From NCBI GenBank assembly GCA_945897725.1, contig CAMDFR010000004.1, positions 62,001 through 126,000 of the forward strand: DNA of 64,000 nt, given 5' to 3'. A program made the translations under genes and the position numbers. This stretch comes from Chitinophaga pinensis (GTDB lineage: Bacteria > Bacteroidota > Bacteroidia > Chitinophagales > CAMDFR01). Under the pieces are notes generated by a model that ran no database searches, was not told the origin of the DNA, and worked only from the letters and a program-made list of their open reading frames with translations. Shown piece by piece: positions 52,412 to 60,998 of the stretch; the stretch's first letter is position 1, and every line of letters begins with the position of its first letter.

Positions 52412-54892
52412 TTAGAAACTTGGCTGAAAACTAAACTTTAAAGCGAAGTTTAGACCATTAGGTTCATTTCTGTATGTTGCCCGCCATAGAAAATCTATAC
52501 GAACCACTTTCAGGATATTTTCTATCCCAAAACCAACCTCTATATAGGGTTTTTTGTTTGGTGTGTGAATATCTGATGGTATCTCATACAATGATGCATT
52601 GCGTTTAGAAAGTCCACCTATCAGGCCTTTGAAGGTAATAAACTCCCGAAGTTGTAGCTTGGAGAAATAGGGTATCTTATTAAAGAAAAAGCCATCAAAA
52701 TGATGCTCAAACCAAAATGAAACATACTTGTCATAGGCAAATTCATAATCTCTCGATAAATTGTAGGTTTTTGAATTATAGATGTAGCCAAAGTTTCCCG
52801 CTGTAAAATACATCAATGGATATGGGGTTGGGCCAATATTACAGCCCAATGATAAGGTGTATTTTGTGAAGCCAATGGGTGATGGCAAACGCTGTTTCAG
52901 CATAAAGTCAAATTTGTGTGATAATTCATTTTCCCCTAACAAATAAAGCATCCCTATGCTATAGTTGAAGGTGATTACAGGGTATTTTGAATGAATAAAT
53001 TTCCGAACACGCATTCCAGACATATAGGTCTCTTTAAAGCTATAACGAATGCCAACTCCCATTCTAAAATCTGAGAATTTAGCTTCTGTAAAAAAACTGC
53101 CGTCTGAATTGAAATGCTTGAAATCAAACACACCAGGAATCTGAAAATAGGTACTTCGCTTTAATTCGGTCATCAGGTTTAGTCCTTGGGTTAACTCATT
53201 TTCCGAGTTAAAGGTATATTGCCGTAGCTTCATTACCCTTGATAATGGGGTTTTGCGCAGGATATAAAAGAAATTATCTGGTGCCAAAAACACATCTTCT
53301 TGTCCTAAAATAGTTACATCGTAGCGGTAATTAAACTCATACAAACTCCATTTATTGTTTTTGGTTTTCGGTGTTAAAATGAAACTCATGCCATATTTCC
53401 AATCTTTATCCTGTAATCCATAAGCACCATAGCCACTGAATTGAACAGTTCTACTAAAAGTATTATTTGTTCTAAAACCAAATTTTGGACGCCATCCTTC
53501 CACGCTATTGCGACTTATAAATTTATAAAACTGACCAAATTCAATCTTGCCTGTATTGATGTATCCTGATGTAATAAAATAAGTAGACCATTCATATCTT
53601 TTGTATGCCTTGGTTCGCTTTAGGGAATCCACAATAGAATATATCATTTTTTCCTTTCTTGTTAAGGTGTCGTGTCGATTCCTTACCCAATATTCGTCAT
53701 CCTTCTTAGTATAATCGAGTTCATATTGTATGGGATCTCCTTTAAAGATAGAATCAGCAATAGGGATATTACATCTGATTTGTTCTCTACTATTTGATTT
53801 TTTGAAATACATGGAAATGGCCCTCTTTCGGTCATATGGCGTCAAAATCGCCTGCACTTTTTCATTACTCAGGAACCAATGTTCATTATTCACGTAACTG
53901 TAATTCTGTTGTATTTTATATTCTGTAATAAAATTAATATTCGCTTTCTCGTTAGGAAACATGCTAATACTCTGAACACCATAGGTGGCAGAATCAATCC
54001 ATGCACTTCCCGTGAAGGCTAGGTCTTCTTTGCTGATGGGTGCAAATTTTAAGAGATAAGAAACTCTTCCGTCAATCTCCAGAGTGTCATTTAAAAAGTA
54101 ACGATAGGTGGCTCGCGCAATAGGGGAGAAGGGCGAAATAATAGATTTGTTCGCAATTTGAATTATAGGATCATAGATATTCACATCTTGAAACTGCCAA
54201 TCAGCAACGGACGATAAGGTACTATTATTAACCCCCGAAATTTTTGAAGCATTGACTAATTCTTTATTTTGAACAGGATTTTTTGTGTAAGATAAGGTGC
54301 TCAACTTTTCACGAATCAGTCCAGGAAAATATTTCGTACCATTCTCAAGTGTATCTTCTTGTTCAAAGGCATACCTGAACGGCTTGAAAATAAAACTTTT
54401 TTGCCATTTGTAACCCAAATTAATAACGTCCAATTCATTCTTAGTATATGAACTGCAAGTATAACTTGTTAGATTCTTAGGATCATTAGCAGACCTGTGA
54501 TTCACTACTTCCTGATAAATCATATAGGCTGTAGTATCTTTTACATACTTTACTTTTTTTTGTGCCTTTACAGTCACTTCAGTCAAATCCTTACTACTAC
54601 TTTGTAGCCTAATTTCTATCTCCTGAACAACTCCAGCAGTTACCTTCACTTTCTTAGTGATAAATCCCAAGCATGATACTGTTAAGGAATCGACAGGAAG
54701 CGTCGTTTCAATTTTAAACTCACCATTGATGTCTGTAACTGTTCCAACTTTAGTTCTAGAAAATACTAAATTTACAAAGGGTAGAAATTCTTTATTCCCA
54801 GCATCAACAACAACACCTCTCACCACTGTTTTTTGAGCAGTGCAATGGGTACTAAGAAAGATAAGTAGGGAAATAAAGGTTTTGTTTTTCAC
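52412..54892 (-). CDS. DUF5686 outer membrane protein with N-terminal carboxypeptidase-regulatory-like domain
   Basis: The 826-residue protein has a signal peptide (FISLLIFLSTHCTAQ). Residues about 20-105 form a CarboxypepD_reg-like beta sandwich (VVRGVVVDAGNKEFLPFVNLVF, GTVTDINGEFKI). The rest is DUF5686, a large beta barrel ending in phenylalanine (LKFSFQPSF). The fusion is common in Bacteroidota and resembles a TonB-dependent-like outer-membrane protein without a plug. Cargo or function is unknown. A TAGCTTTG -7 element lies 21 bases before the start. Confidence 0.9.
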   Translation of the reverse strand: MKNKTFISLLIFLSTHCTAQKTVVRGVVVDAGNKEFLPFVNLVFSRTKVGTVTDINGEFKIETTLPVDSLTVSCLGFITKKVKVTAGVVQEIEIRLQSSSKDLTEVTVKAQKKVKYVKDTTAYMIYQEVVNHRSANDPKNLTSYTCSSYTKNELDVINLGYKWQKSFIFKPFRYAFEQEDTLENGTKYFPGLIREKLSTLSYTKNPVQNKELVNASKISGVNNSTLSSVADWQFQDVNIYDPIIQIANKSIISPFSPIARATYRYFLNDTLEIDGRVSYLLKFAPISKEDLAFTGSAWIDSATYGVQSISMFPNEKANINFITEYKIQQNYSYVNNEHWFLSNEKVQAILTPYDRKRAISMYFKKSNSREQIRCNIPIADSIFKGDPIQYELDYTKKDDEYWVRNRHDTLTRKEKMIYSIVDSLKRTKAYKRYEWSTYFITSGYINTGKIEFGQFYKFISRNSVEGWRPKFGFRTNNTFSRTVQFSGYGAYGLQDKDWKYGMSFILTPKTKNNKWSLYEFNYRYDVTILGQEDVFLAPDNFFYILRKTPLSRVMKLRQYTFNSENELTQGLNLMTELKRSTYFQIPGVFDFKHFNSDGSFFTEAKFSDFRMGVGIRYSFKETYMSGMRVRKFIHSKYPVITFNYSIGMLYLLGENELSHKFDFMLKQRLPSPIGFTKYTLSLGCNIGPTPYPLMYFTAGNFGYIYNSKTYNLSRDYEFAYDKYVSFWFEHHFDGFFFNKIPYFSKLQLREFITFKGLIGGLSKRNASLYEIPSDIHTPNKKPYIEVGFGIENILKVVRIDFLWRATYRNEPNGLNFALKFSFQPSF

Positions 54893-54912
54893 GAAATAAT
54901 GATAGTCAAGGA

Positions 54913-54920
54913 CAAAGCTA
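54913..54920 (-). promoter_or_regulatory. Bacteroidete -7 element (TAGCTTTG on the minus strand) before the DUF5686 gene
   Basis: Reads CAAAGCTA on the plus strand, 20 bases upstream of the ATG at 54892. Confidence 0.55.
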
Positions 54921-54986
54921 AAAAAAATAACATTCTAAGATGTAATTTGTTCGAACAATTATCAATCTAACCACTCGAACTTATAA

Positions 54987-55709
54987 CTATTTGCAATAGG
55001 TTGCCATAGATTCTGTTGCAGTATTGCTTCCTAAACCTGAGGCTATTCGCCAATCCATGCAAGCATTGTCAATAGAGTTTAAGAAACGATAAGATAAAGC
55101 ACGGTATTCATAAGCTTGTGTGTACTTATCGTTCAGTTGAATGGCACTAGTGAAATCAATCACACTCTTCTCATAATCTTCACTCGTGTATCTCGCCAAA
55201 CCTCTTTTATAATAAAGCTGAGCATCCTTCTTATCCAAGAATACAGCCTTGCTATACCAATCAATCGCTTCTGGATATTTTCGAAGATAATATAAGGCCA
55301 TGCCCATTCCTACCATACTTTTTTTATGCGCAGGAACGATCAAAAGGGCTTTTTTAAACTGTAAAATGGCTTCCTCAGCCTTCATATTATTCAATAAAGC
55401 TTCACCAAAATAATAGTATGCTTCTACATAAAATGAATCCTGGTCTATCACAGTTTTAAAATCATGGATCGCATTGTCATTTTCTTTGTTTTTTAACAAC
55501 ATAACACCACGATTAAAATAGGCAGCTGTGTAATCAGGTTTAAGTTTGATCGCCTCGCCATAATTATATATCGCCTCACCATAATCAAAAGTGTATGCAG
55601 CGCGTACTCCAGCACTATAAAAATCAAAGGCTTTTTCGTTTTGTGTGAAGCTCTCCAAATAAGAAAACAACAACATAGTGCATACAAAAAGAGGATTACA
55701 AATTCTCAT
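54987..55709 (-). CDS. Exported tetratricopeptide repeat protein
   Basis: The 240-residue protein opens with a signal segment (PLFVCTMLLFSYLESFTQ) and consists of about five TPR units, e.g. YTAAYFNRGVMLLKNKENDNA and AQLYYKRGLARYTSEDYEKS. A short C-terminal part contains two further cysteines. It is likely to be a periplasmic adaptor. It lies upstream of, and in the same orientation as, the DUF5686 gene, 94 bases away with its own promoter between. Confidence 0.85.
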   Translation of the reverse strand: MRICNPLFVCTMLLFSYLESFTQNEKAFDFYSAGVRAAYTFDYGEAIYNYGEAIKLKPDYTAAYFNRGVMLLKNKENDNAIHDFKTVIDQDSFYVEAYYYFGEALLNNMKAEEAILQFKKALLIVPAHKKSMVGMGMALYYLRKYPEAIDWYSKAVFLDKKDAQLYYKRGLARYTSEDYEKSVIDFTSAIQLNDKYTQAYEYRALSYRFLNSIDNACMDWRIASGLGSNTATESMATYCK

Positions 55710-55853
55710 TAATCTAAAGTACTTTTGAATTCGTTATAAATAGATTCTTAACGTTAAAACTACAATTTTCTTTTTATCTAAAGATGCTAAATCTCCACCT
55801 TGTTTAAATACTTTGACATCCATCATGTTTTTTTCGAATGTCTCAAATACCAA

Positions 55854-56477
55854 ATGAGTTATTTAGAATTTTTTGCTGTCATCACGGGTCTCATTGCCGT
55901 TTGGCTTTCTGCAAAAGAACATATTTCGAATTGGGGCATAGGGCTAATTAGTGTGGTTTTGATGGGTATTTTATTTTATCAAATACAGCTCTACCCAGAC
56001 TTATTTTTACAGGTTTTCTTCTTTATAACTAATTTATTGGGGTGGTGGAATTGGAGGCGCCCAAGAAAAGAAGAAAAAAATTACAAAATGGAGTTAAAGG
56101 TCAGTAGTATAAAGATTTCAGAATGGATGGTTCTCGCTGTAATAGTCATTCTTTCATCATCAATACTTGGTTTCTTCGCAAGTAATTTACACAACATACT
56201 ACCTAAATTATTTAGTCTTCCTAGCGCCTTTCCATATATAGATTCTTGCACTACCATGCTTAGCATTGTCGCTACCTATTTATTAATACAAAAAAAAGTA
56301 GAAGCATGGATCTTGTGGATTCTTGTAGACATCATTTGTACTTATATCTATTTTGTAAAAGGAGTAAAGTTTCTTTCTATTGAATATTTTATTTTTACTT
56401 TGATTGCCTTCTTTGGTTTTTATAATTGGCAAAAATCAATGCGCGAAGTTAAACACGAGGCATCGACTTCAAGATAA
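55854..56477 (+). CDS. pnuC: Nicotinamide riboside/mononucleotide transporter PnuC
   Basis: The frame can be read from TTG 55800, but ATG 55854 (207 residues, MSYLEFFAVITGLIAVWLSAK) gives the usual PnuC start and is preferred. Seven membrane helices are predicted. Family marks are NLLGWWNWRRP after the third helix and the closing FFGFYNWQKS. PnuC takes up nicotinamide riboside or related vitamins by facilitated diffusion, feeding NAD synthesis. The bacteroidete subgroup may prefer other vitamins, so the substrate is not certain. Confidence 0.88.
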   Translation: MSYLEFFAVITGLIAVWLSAKEHISNWGIGLISVVLMGILFYQIQLYPDLFLQVFFFITNLLGWWNWRRPRKEEKNYKMELKVSSIKISEWMVLAVIVILSSSILGFFASNLHNILPKLFSLPSAFPYIDSCTTMLSIVATYLLIQKKVEAWILWILVDIICTYIYFVKGVKFLSIEYFIFTLIAFFGFYNWQKSMREVKHEASTSR

Positions 56478-56558
56478 CGGAACTTCCTAATCTACAAGAG
56501 TTGGTCTCCAACCAATACCAAATAAATAATAAAGCCGTATACTGAACATTTTTAAAAT

Positions 56559-56566
56559 ATATTTGT
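56559..56566 (+). promoter_or_regulatory. Bacteroidete -7 element (TATATTTG) before tpx
   Basis: An exact TAnnTTTG match, 37 bases before the ATG at 56603. Confidence 0.6.
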
Positions 56567-56602
56567 TGCAAGATTATTCTTCATAACCAAAAATTCTAAA
56601 AA

Positions 56603-57100
56603 ATGGCAACCTTTTTATTCGGAGACAAAGCAACAAATACAAACGGTGAATTACCTGTTATAGGTGAAAAAGCACCCAATTTTTATCTTTCTAAAATCGA
56701 TATGTCTGAAGTAAATTTAGACACTTATGCTGGTCATAAATTGATTTTAAACATATTCCCAAGCATTGACACAGGTGTTTGTGCGACCTCGGTACGAAAA
56801 TTTAATGCTCAAGCAGCAGCATTGCCAAATACTAAGGTATTATGCATTTCAAGAGATTTACCATTTGCTCAAAAAAGATTTTGCGGTGCAGAGGGTATTG
56901 ATAATGTAGAGTTATTATCAGATTTTAAAACAGGTGCCTTTGGTATGAACTATGGTGTGCTTATCGAAGAAGGAGCTTTCGCAGGATTGTTGGCTCGTTC
57001 TGTAGTGGTTATTAACGAAACGGGAAATGTAATATATACTGAATTGGTTGCTGCCATTGGACAAGAACCTAATTATGATGCTGCCATTGGAGTGCTTTAA
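56603..57100 (+). CDS. tpx: Thiol peroxidase
   Basis: The 165-residue peroxiredoxin reduces hydrogen and lipid peroxides using thioredoxin. The peroxidatic Cys60 lies in SIDTGVCATSVRKF and the resolving Cys94 in QKRFCGAEG, the spacing typical of Tpx. The length is normal. It has its own promoter and terminator and is not linked to a regulator in this window. Confidence 0.97.
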   Translation: MATFLFGDKATNTNGELPVIGEKAPNFYLSKIDMSEVNLDTYAGHKLILNIFPSIDTGVCATSVRKFNAQAAALPNTKVLCISRDLPFAQKRFCGAEGIDNVELLSDFKTGAFGMNYGVLIEEGAFAGLLARSVVVINETGNVIYTELVAAIGQEPNYDAAIGVL

Positions 57101-57120
57101 TCAACTCACTATTCATTTAA

Positions 57121-57148
57121 AAAAACCGCAATATTGCGGTTTTTTTTA
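57121..57148 (+). terminator. Rho-independent terminator after tpx
   Basis: AAAAACCGCA and TGCGGTTTTT pair over 10 bp with an ATAT loop and a long T-run. Confidence 0.9.
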
Positions 57149-57252
57149 TTTTCAATTATGGCTAAGAACAAGGCTATTTAGGTAGGAAATTAGCTATGCC
57201 AAAATGCTTAAGCAATCTAAAGAAGCAATGATTTTTACTCCTTGAATTCACT

Positions 57253-57260
57253 TATCTTTG
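57253..57260 (+). promoter_or_regulatory. Bacteroidete -7 element (TATCTTTG) before pyrD
   Basis: An exact TAnnTTTG match 21 bases before the TTG start at 57281, supporting that start. Confidence 0.6.
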
Positions 57261-57280
57261 CGTGAGAAAATAATGTCACC

Positions 57281-58315
57281 TTGTACCAAATTCTTGTAAA
57301 AATACTCTTTCTATTATCTGCAGAAACCGCACATCATTTTTCATTAAATTTGATGCAGTGGATGATCAAGATACCATTTATGAAATCCATCATTCGTTCG
57401 ATTTTCCTAGTGACAGATAAAAGATTAGAGCGTAATGAATTTGGACTCACTTTCCGTAATCCAGTTGGATTAGCCGCTGGTTTTGATAAAAATGCAAAAT
57501 ATATTGATGTTATGGAAGTGCTTGGATTTGGTTATTTGGAAATTGGGACCGTTACACCAAAAGCTCAATCAGGCAACGATTTACCACGCTTGTTTAGGTT
57601 GAAAAAAGACAAAGCGATTATCAATAGAATGGGCTTCAACAATGATGGTGCCGACATTATCGTTGAGAGGCTCAAGCGTTTGAAAAGTCGAAAAATAATC
57701 ATTGGTGGTAATATTGGTAAAAATAAAACAACCCCCAATGAAGAGGCGGTGAATGATTATGTCATCTGTTTCGAAAAACTTTTTGAAGTCGTAGATTATT
57801 TTGTGGTCAATGTAAGTTCGCCTAATACTCCAGGTTTACGAGCATTACAAGACAAAGACAGCCTTTTGTTGATTCTATCCACGCTTCAAAAATTGAATCA
57901 TGAAAGGGCTATACAAAAACCAATATTGCTTAAAATAGCACCTGATTTAGGGGCTGAGCAAGTGAAGGAAATCGTTGAGATTGTTATAGAAACAAAGATC
58001 GCAGGTATCATTGCCACCAACACGACTATAGCTCGTGAACCTTTAATGACTGATAAGGAATTGGTGGCATCTATTGGTGCAGGAGGCTTAAGCGGAATGC
58101 CACTAAGCAAAAAATCTTCTGATATTATAAAACTGATTCGTCAATATAGCCCAGATATTAAAATCATCGGAGTTGGCGGCATCATGAATGAAAGTGATGC
58201 CATCGAAAAAATAGAACTTGGCTGTCCGCTTATACAAATATACAGTGGCTTTATTTATGCAGGACCTGGTTTGGTCACTCGAATCAATCGAGAATTGCTC
58301 CATCACAAAAAGTAG
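57281..58315 (+). CDS. pyrD: Dihydroorotate dehydrogenase (quinone), class 2
   Basis: The enzyme oxidises dihydroorotate to orotate in pyrimidine synthesis and passes electrons to the quinone pool at the inner membrane. The 344-residue length and the N-terminal helix pair (residues 1-40) that makes the quinone tunnel indicate class 2. Marks: NPVGLAAGFDKNAKYID, GFGYLEIGTVTPKAQSGN, the catalytic Ser in VNVSSPNTPGLRALQ, and GAGGLSGMPL. It starts at TTG 57281, in frame with the family and just after the promoter; the start MYQILVKILF matches the usual opening. Confidence 0.95.
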   Translation: MYQILVKILFLLSAETAHHFSLNLMQWMIKIPFMKSIIRSIFLVTDKRLERNEFGLTFRNPVGLAAGFDKNAKYIDVMEVLGFGYLEIGTVTPKAQSGNDLPRLFRLKKDKAIINRMGFNNDGADIIVERLKRLKSRKIIIGGNIGKNKTTPNEEAVNDYVICFEKLFEVVDYFVVNVSSPNTPGLRALQDKDSLLLILSTLQKLNHERAIQKPILLKIAPDLGAEQVKEIVEIVIETKIAGIIATNTTIAREPLMTDKELVASIGAGGLSGMPLSKKSSDIIKLIRQYSPDIKIIGVGGIMNESDAIEKIELGCPLIQIYSGFIYAGPGLVTRINRELLHHKK

Positions 58316-58351
58316 TATACTGCTCCTTTATTGATTTATTTTTAAAGGGTG

Positions 58352-59758
58352 TTATTCCTTCATTAAGGCTTCAGAGAAGTCAAGTAGTTTTTCATCTTGC
58401 ATACTTGCTGCCATGAGCTGTATACCAATAGGCATATTGTTTTTAGAACTTGTAGCTAAAGGTAATGATATAGCGGGAGTACCAGTTAAATTAGAAAGTA
58501 CTGTGAAAATATCTGCCAAATACATAGCGATAGGATCACTCCCTTTTTCTCCAAATTTGAAAGCGGTGGTTGGTGAAGTCGGCGTTAGAATAAAGTCGTA
58601 GTCAGAAAATATTTGTTTCAAATTATCTAGCAATAAACGACGTAATTTTTGTGCTTTGCCATAGTAAGCATCATAATAGCCAGCACTAAGGACAAACGTA
58701 CCGAGCATGATTCTGTTTTTTACTTCTTTTCCAAAGCCTTCACTTCTAGATTTTTTATACACCTCATCAATATTCTTGGCAATAGGGCTTCTATAACCAT
58801 AGTGAATTCCATCAAAGCGGGCTAAGTTAGACGAAGCTTCTGCAGTGCTTAAAACATAATAAGCTGGAATTAGATAATCTAAATATTTAAACTCAACGGG
58901 TTCTACAGTATGCCCATCAGCCTTCAGTTCTTCAATCTTTGCCCGAACAGCAAGGGTTACCTCATCCTCCATTCCTGCACTGTTCAAAATTTCATTGAAG
59001 TATGCAATCTTCATTTTTTTTGAGGCTCCTTTGGTAGCGAAAGGGATTTTATGTGTACTCATAGTAGCATCATATTCATCAGCACCACTGATCACTTCCA
59101 TGATACGACGTAAATCATCAATATTATTCGTTAGTGGTCCTATTTGATCAAATGATGAAGCATAGGCGATGAGTCCATAACGAGAAACCACACCATAGCT
59201 AGGCTTATAGCCTATAACACCACAAAATGCTGCTGGCTGACGTATACTTCCACCAGTATCACTACCAAAGGAAGCCATACATAATTTGGCTTGAACAGCT
59301 ACGGCACTTCCTCCCGATGAACCACCAGAAACTCTAGTTGCATCAGCATCATTTAAAACATTGCCAAAGGCAGAATTTTCATTGCTACTACCCATGGCAA
59401 ATTCATCGCAATTTGTTCTTCCAATAATGATGGCATCTTCGGCAAGCAATCGTTCGACTAAGGTTGAAGAATAGATGGAAACAAAACCGTTCAAAATTTT
59501 TGAAGCGGCAGATACCTTATGATCTTTATAGCAAATATTATCTTTAATAGCGACGACTAAACCAAATAGTTTTCCTTTATTTTCTTTTTTTTGATCTAAT
59601 GAAATGGCCCGCTGTATTGCTTCTTCACTAAATACCTCGAGAAAAGCATTGAGCTGTTTTTTATCTTCGATATTCTTAAGAAAATAACGAACGAGCGTGA
59701 CACAGGATAAATTTCCTATAGCTATTTCGTTCTGAACATAGGCTAAGCTATCATACAT
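58352..59758 (-). CDS. gatA: Aspartyl/glutamyl-tRNA amidotransferase subunit A
   Basis: The 468-residue amidase-signature protein hydrolyses glutamine so that GatB can amidate Glu-tRNA(Gln) or Asp-tRNA(Asn). The Ser-cisSer-Lys triad is visible: Lys in LVVAIKDNIC and the serines in RVSGGSSGGSAVAVQ. GSDTGGSIRQPAAFCG follows. It lies 33 bases downstream of tatA in the same unit, a common bacteroidete pairing. GatB and GatC are elsewhere. Confidence 0.95.
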   Translation of the reverse strand: MYDSLAYVQNEIAIGNLSCVTLVRYFLKNIEDKKQLNAFLEVFSEEAIQRAISLDQKKENKGKLFGLVVAIKDNICYKDHKVSAASKILNGFVSIYSSTLVERLLAEDAIIIGRTNCDEFAMGSSNENSAFGNVLNDADATRVSGGSSGGSAVAVQAKLCMASFGSDTGGSIRQPAAFCGVIGYKPSYGVVSRYGLIAYASSFDQIGPLTNNIDDLRRIMEVISGADEYDATMSTHKIPFATKGASKKMKIAYFNEILNSAGMEDEVTLAVRAKIEELKADGHTVEPVEFKYLDYLIPAYYVLSTAEASSNLARFDGIHYGYRSPIAKNIDEVYKKSRSEGFGKEVKNRIMLGTFVLSAGYYDAYYGKAQKLRRLLLDNLKQIFSDYDFILTPTSPTTAFKFGEKGSDPIAMYLADIFTVLSNLTGTPAISLPLATSSKNNMPIGIQLMAASMQDEKLLDFSEALMKE

Positions 59759-59791
59759 AAAACAAGTAAATATGAGAAGGGTGAAATGTAA

Positions 59792-60028
59792 TTATTTTGC
59801 ACTTTCTTCACCAGTAGAAGAAGTGTTTACAGGTGGAGTTGCAGGTTCTTTCATGCCCTCTTCAATATGGCTTTTAATACTTCCCTTCGCAGTATTGAAT
59901 TCTCGGATGCCTTGACCTAAACCACGCATTAACTCTGGTATTTTTCTACCACCAAATAGAAATACAACTACCACTAAAATGATAATCCATTCGCTACCCC
60001 CAGGCATTCCAAATAATAATGTATTCAT
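59792..60028 (-). CDS. tatA: Sec-independent protein translocase TatA
   Basis: The 78-residue protein has one N-terminal membrane helix (EWIIILVVVVFLFGG), the FGGRKIPEL hinge and an amphipathic helix (MRGLGQGIREFNTAKG) before a flexible acidic tail. These are the TatA/E features of the twin-arginine export pore. TatC is not in this window. It is cotranscribed with gatA, led by a TATTTTTG -7 element. Confidence 0.92.
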   Translation of the reverse strand: MNTLLFGMPGGSEWIIILVVVVFLFGGRKIPELMRGLGQGIREFNTAKGSIKSHIEEGMKEPATPPVNTSSTGEESAK

Positions 60029-60047
60029 GATATATTAATTTATATTG

Positions 60048-60055
60048 CAAAAATA
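60048..60055 (-). promoter_or_regulatory. Bacteroidete -7 element (TATTTTTG on the minus strand) before tatA
   Basis: Reads CAAAAATA on the plus strand, 19 bases upstream of the ATG at 60028. Confidence 0.5.
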
Positions 60056-60149
60056 ATCAAATTCCACAAGTATTTAAGAATTAACGCTTCTTCTTGTCAA
60101 TTTTAATCCTAATTAACAAAATAAAAATCCTAAGCATCTGAGTCAGTAC

Positions 60150-60917
60150 TTAGTACAACTCATTTATTTCATACTTGATCACTATGGTTTGTAGCATACT
60201 ATCGCCAAGTTTTTGTCTTTTCTGTGAAGATATAATCATAAAAAAGTCAACAATCATCAAAAGGGAACAAAGCATAGATGGCAACTGTCTGCCAATCAAC
60301 TTCAGGAAAGAAGTCGACTCAAGGCTACTGGCGTCCACTACTCTTATTCGAAACAATCGCTTTGCAATACTCTGACCATTGAAGACATCTTTAAAAATGA
60401 AATAGACAATCCCAATTAGAAAAAGAGGAATGCCTATTTGTTTGAAACTGCCGCCATCGAGTCCAGGAATTAGCTCAGGAAATTGATTCAGGATGATTCC
60501 AACGAGCATAAACACGGTAGCGATCAATAAATCTAGTAAAGCGGCCAATAATCGATCAGATATTTCAGCAATATGGCGCTCGACGGGTAACTCTTCTTTC
60601 TCTTTGATAAAATACCCATCATCATCACCTTTCATAAAACGTTCCAAAGAAAGACCACTCCATGGATGTTTGGGTAATTGAGCAAATGGACGTAATGCCA
60701 ACATAATTATCAAAGGGATCATGATTAGGACAAGAAATGTACAGCTAAATGCGATCAGTGCTCGATCGTCAGAATAGCCTACCTTCCGATAAAAAAACGT
60801 ATAAGGTTGGGTGTCATTGTAGGCCGCCATTATAGAATATATAATCGGTGGGAATATCATAAACATTGCTATTATTCTGTAGGCAAATTCTGGTATTGGT
60901 TTCTTTTCTTCCTCCAT
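60150..60917 (-). CDS. RDD-family membrane protein (second copy in the window)
   Basis: The 255-residue protein has an N-terminal pair of helices (FAYRIIAMFMIFPPIIYSIMAA and LIAFSCTFLVLIMIPLIIML) not seen in the RDD protein at 19490-20221. The RDD domain itself follows: SDRLLAALLDLLIATVFMLV, DVFNGQSIAKRLFRIRVVDA, and a last helix with SLLMIVDFFMII. The two RDD proteins are therefore different subgroups. Its role, possibly transport of ions or compatible solutes, is unproven. Confidence 0.85.
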   Translation of the reverse strand: MEEEKKPIPEFAYRIIAMFMIFPPIIYSIMAAYNDTQPYTFFYRKVGYSDDRALIAFSCTFLVLIMIPLIIMLALRPFAQLPKHPWSGLSLERFMKGDDDGYFIKEKEELPVERHIAEISDRLLAALLDLLIATVFMLVGIILNQFPELIPGLDGGSFKQIGIPLFLIGIVYFIFKDVFNGQSIAKRLFRIRVVDASSLESTSFLKLIGRQLPSMLCSLLMIVDFFMIISSQKRQKLGDSMLQTIVIKYEINELY

Positions 60918-60931
60918 ATGTTTTTTAGATG

Positions 60932-60968
60932 ATTCTAAAATGATTATTCTAAAATGATTATTCTAATT
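60932..60968. repeat. 14-nt tandem repeat in a divergent promoter region
   Basis: The unit ATTCTAAAATGATT occurs at 60932-60945 and 60946-60959, followed by a partial unit to 60968, where the -7 element of the CotH gene begins. It lies between the RDD gene (-) and the CotH gene (+). Confidence 0.6.
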
Positions 60969-60975
60969 ATCTTTG
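60968..60975 (+). promoter_or_regulatory. Bacteroidete -7 element (TATCTTTG) before the CotH gene
   Basis: An exact TAnnTTTG match, 24 bases before the ATG at 60999. It makes an in-frame start at 60954 unlikely. Confidence 0.6.
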
Positions 60976-60998
60976 ATAAAAGTAAAATGAAATTGAAT

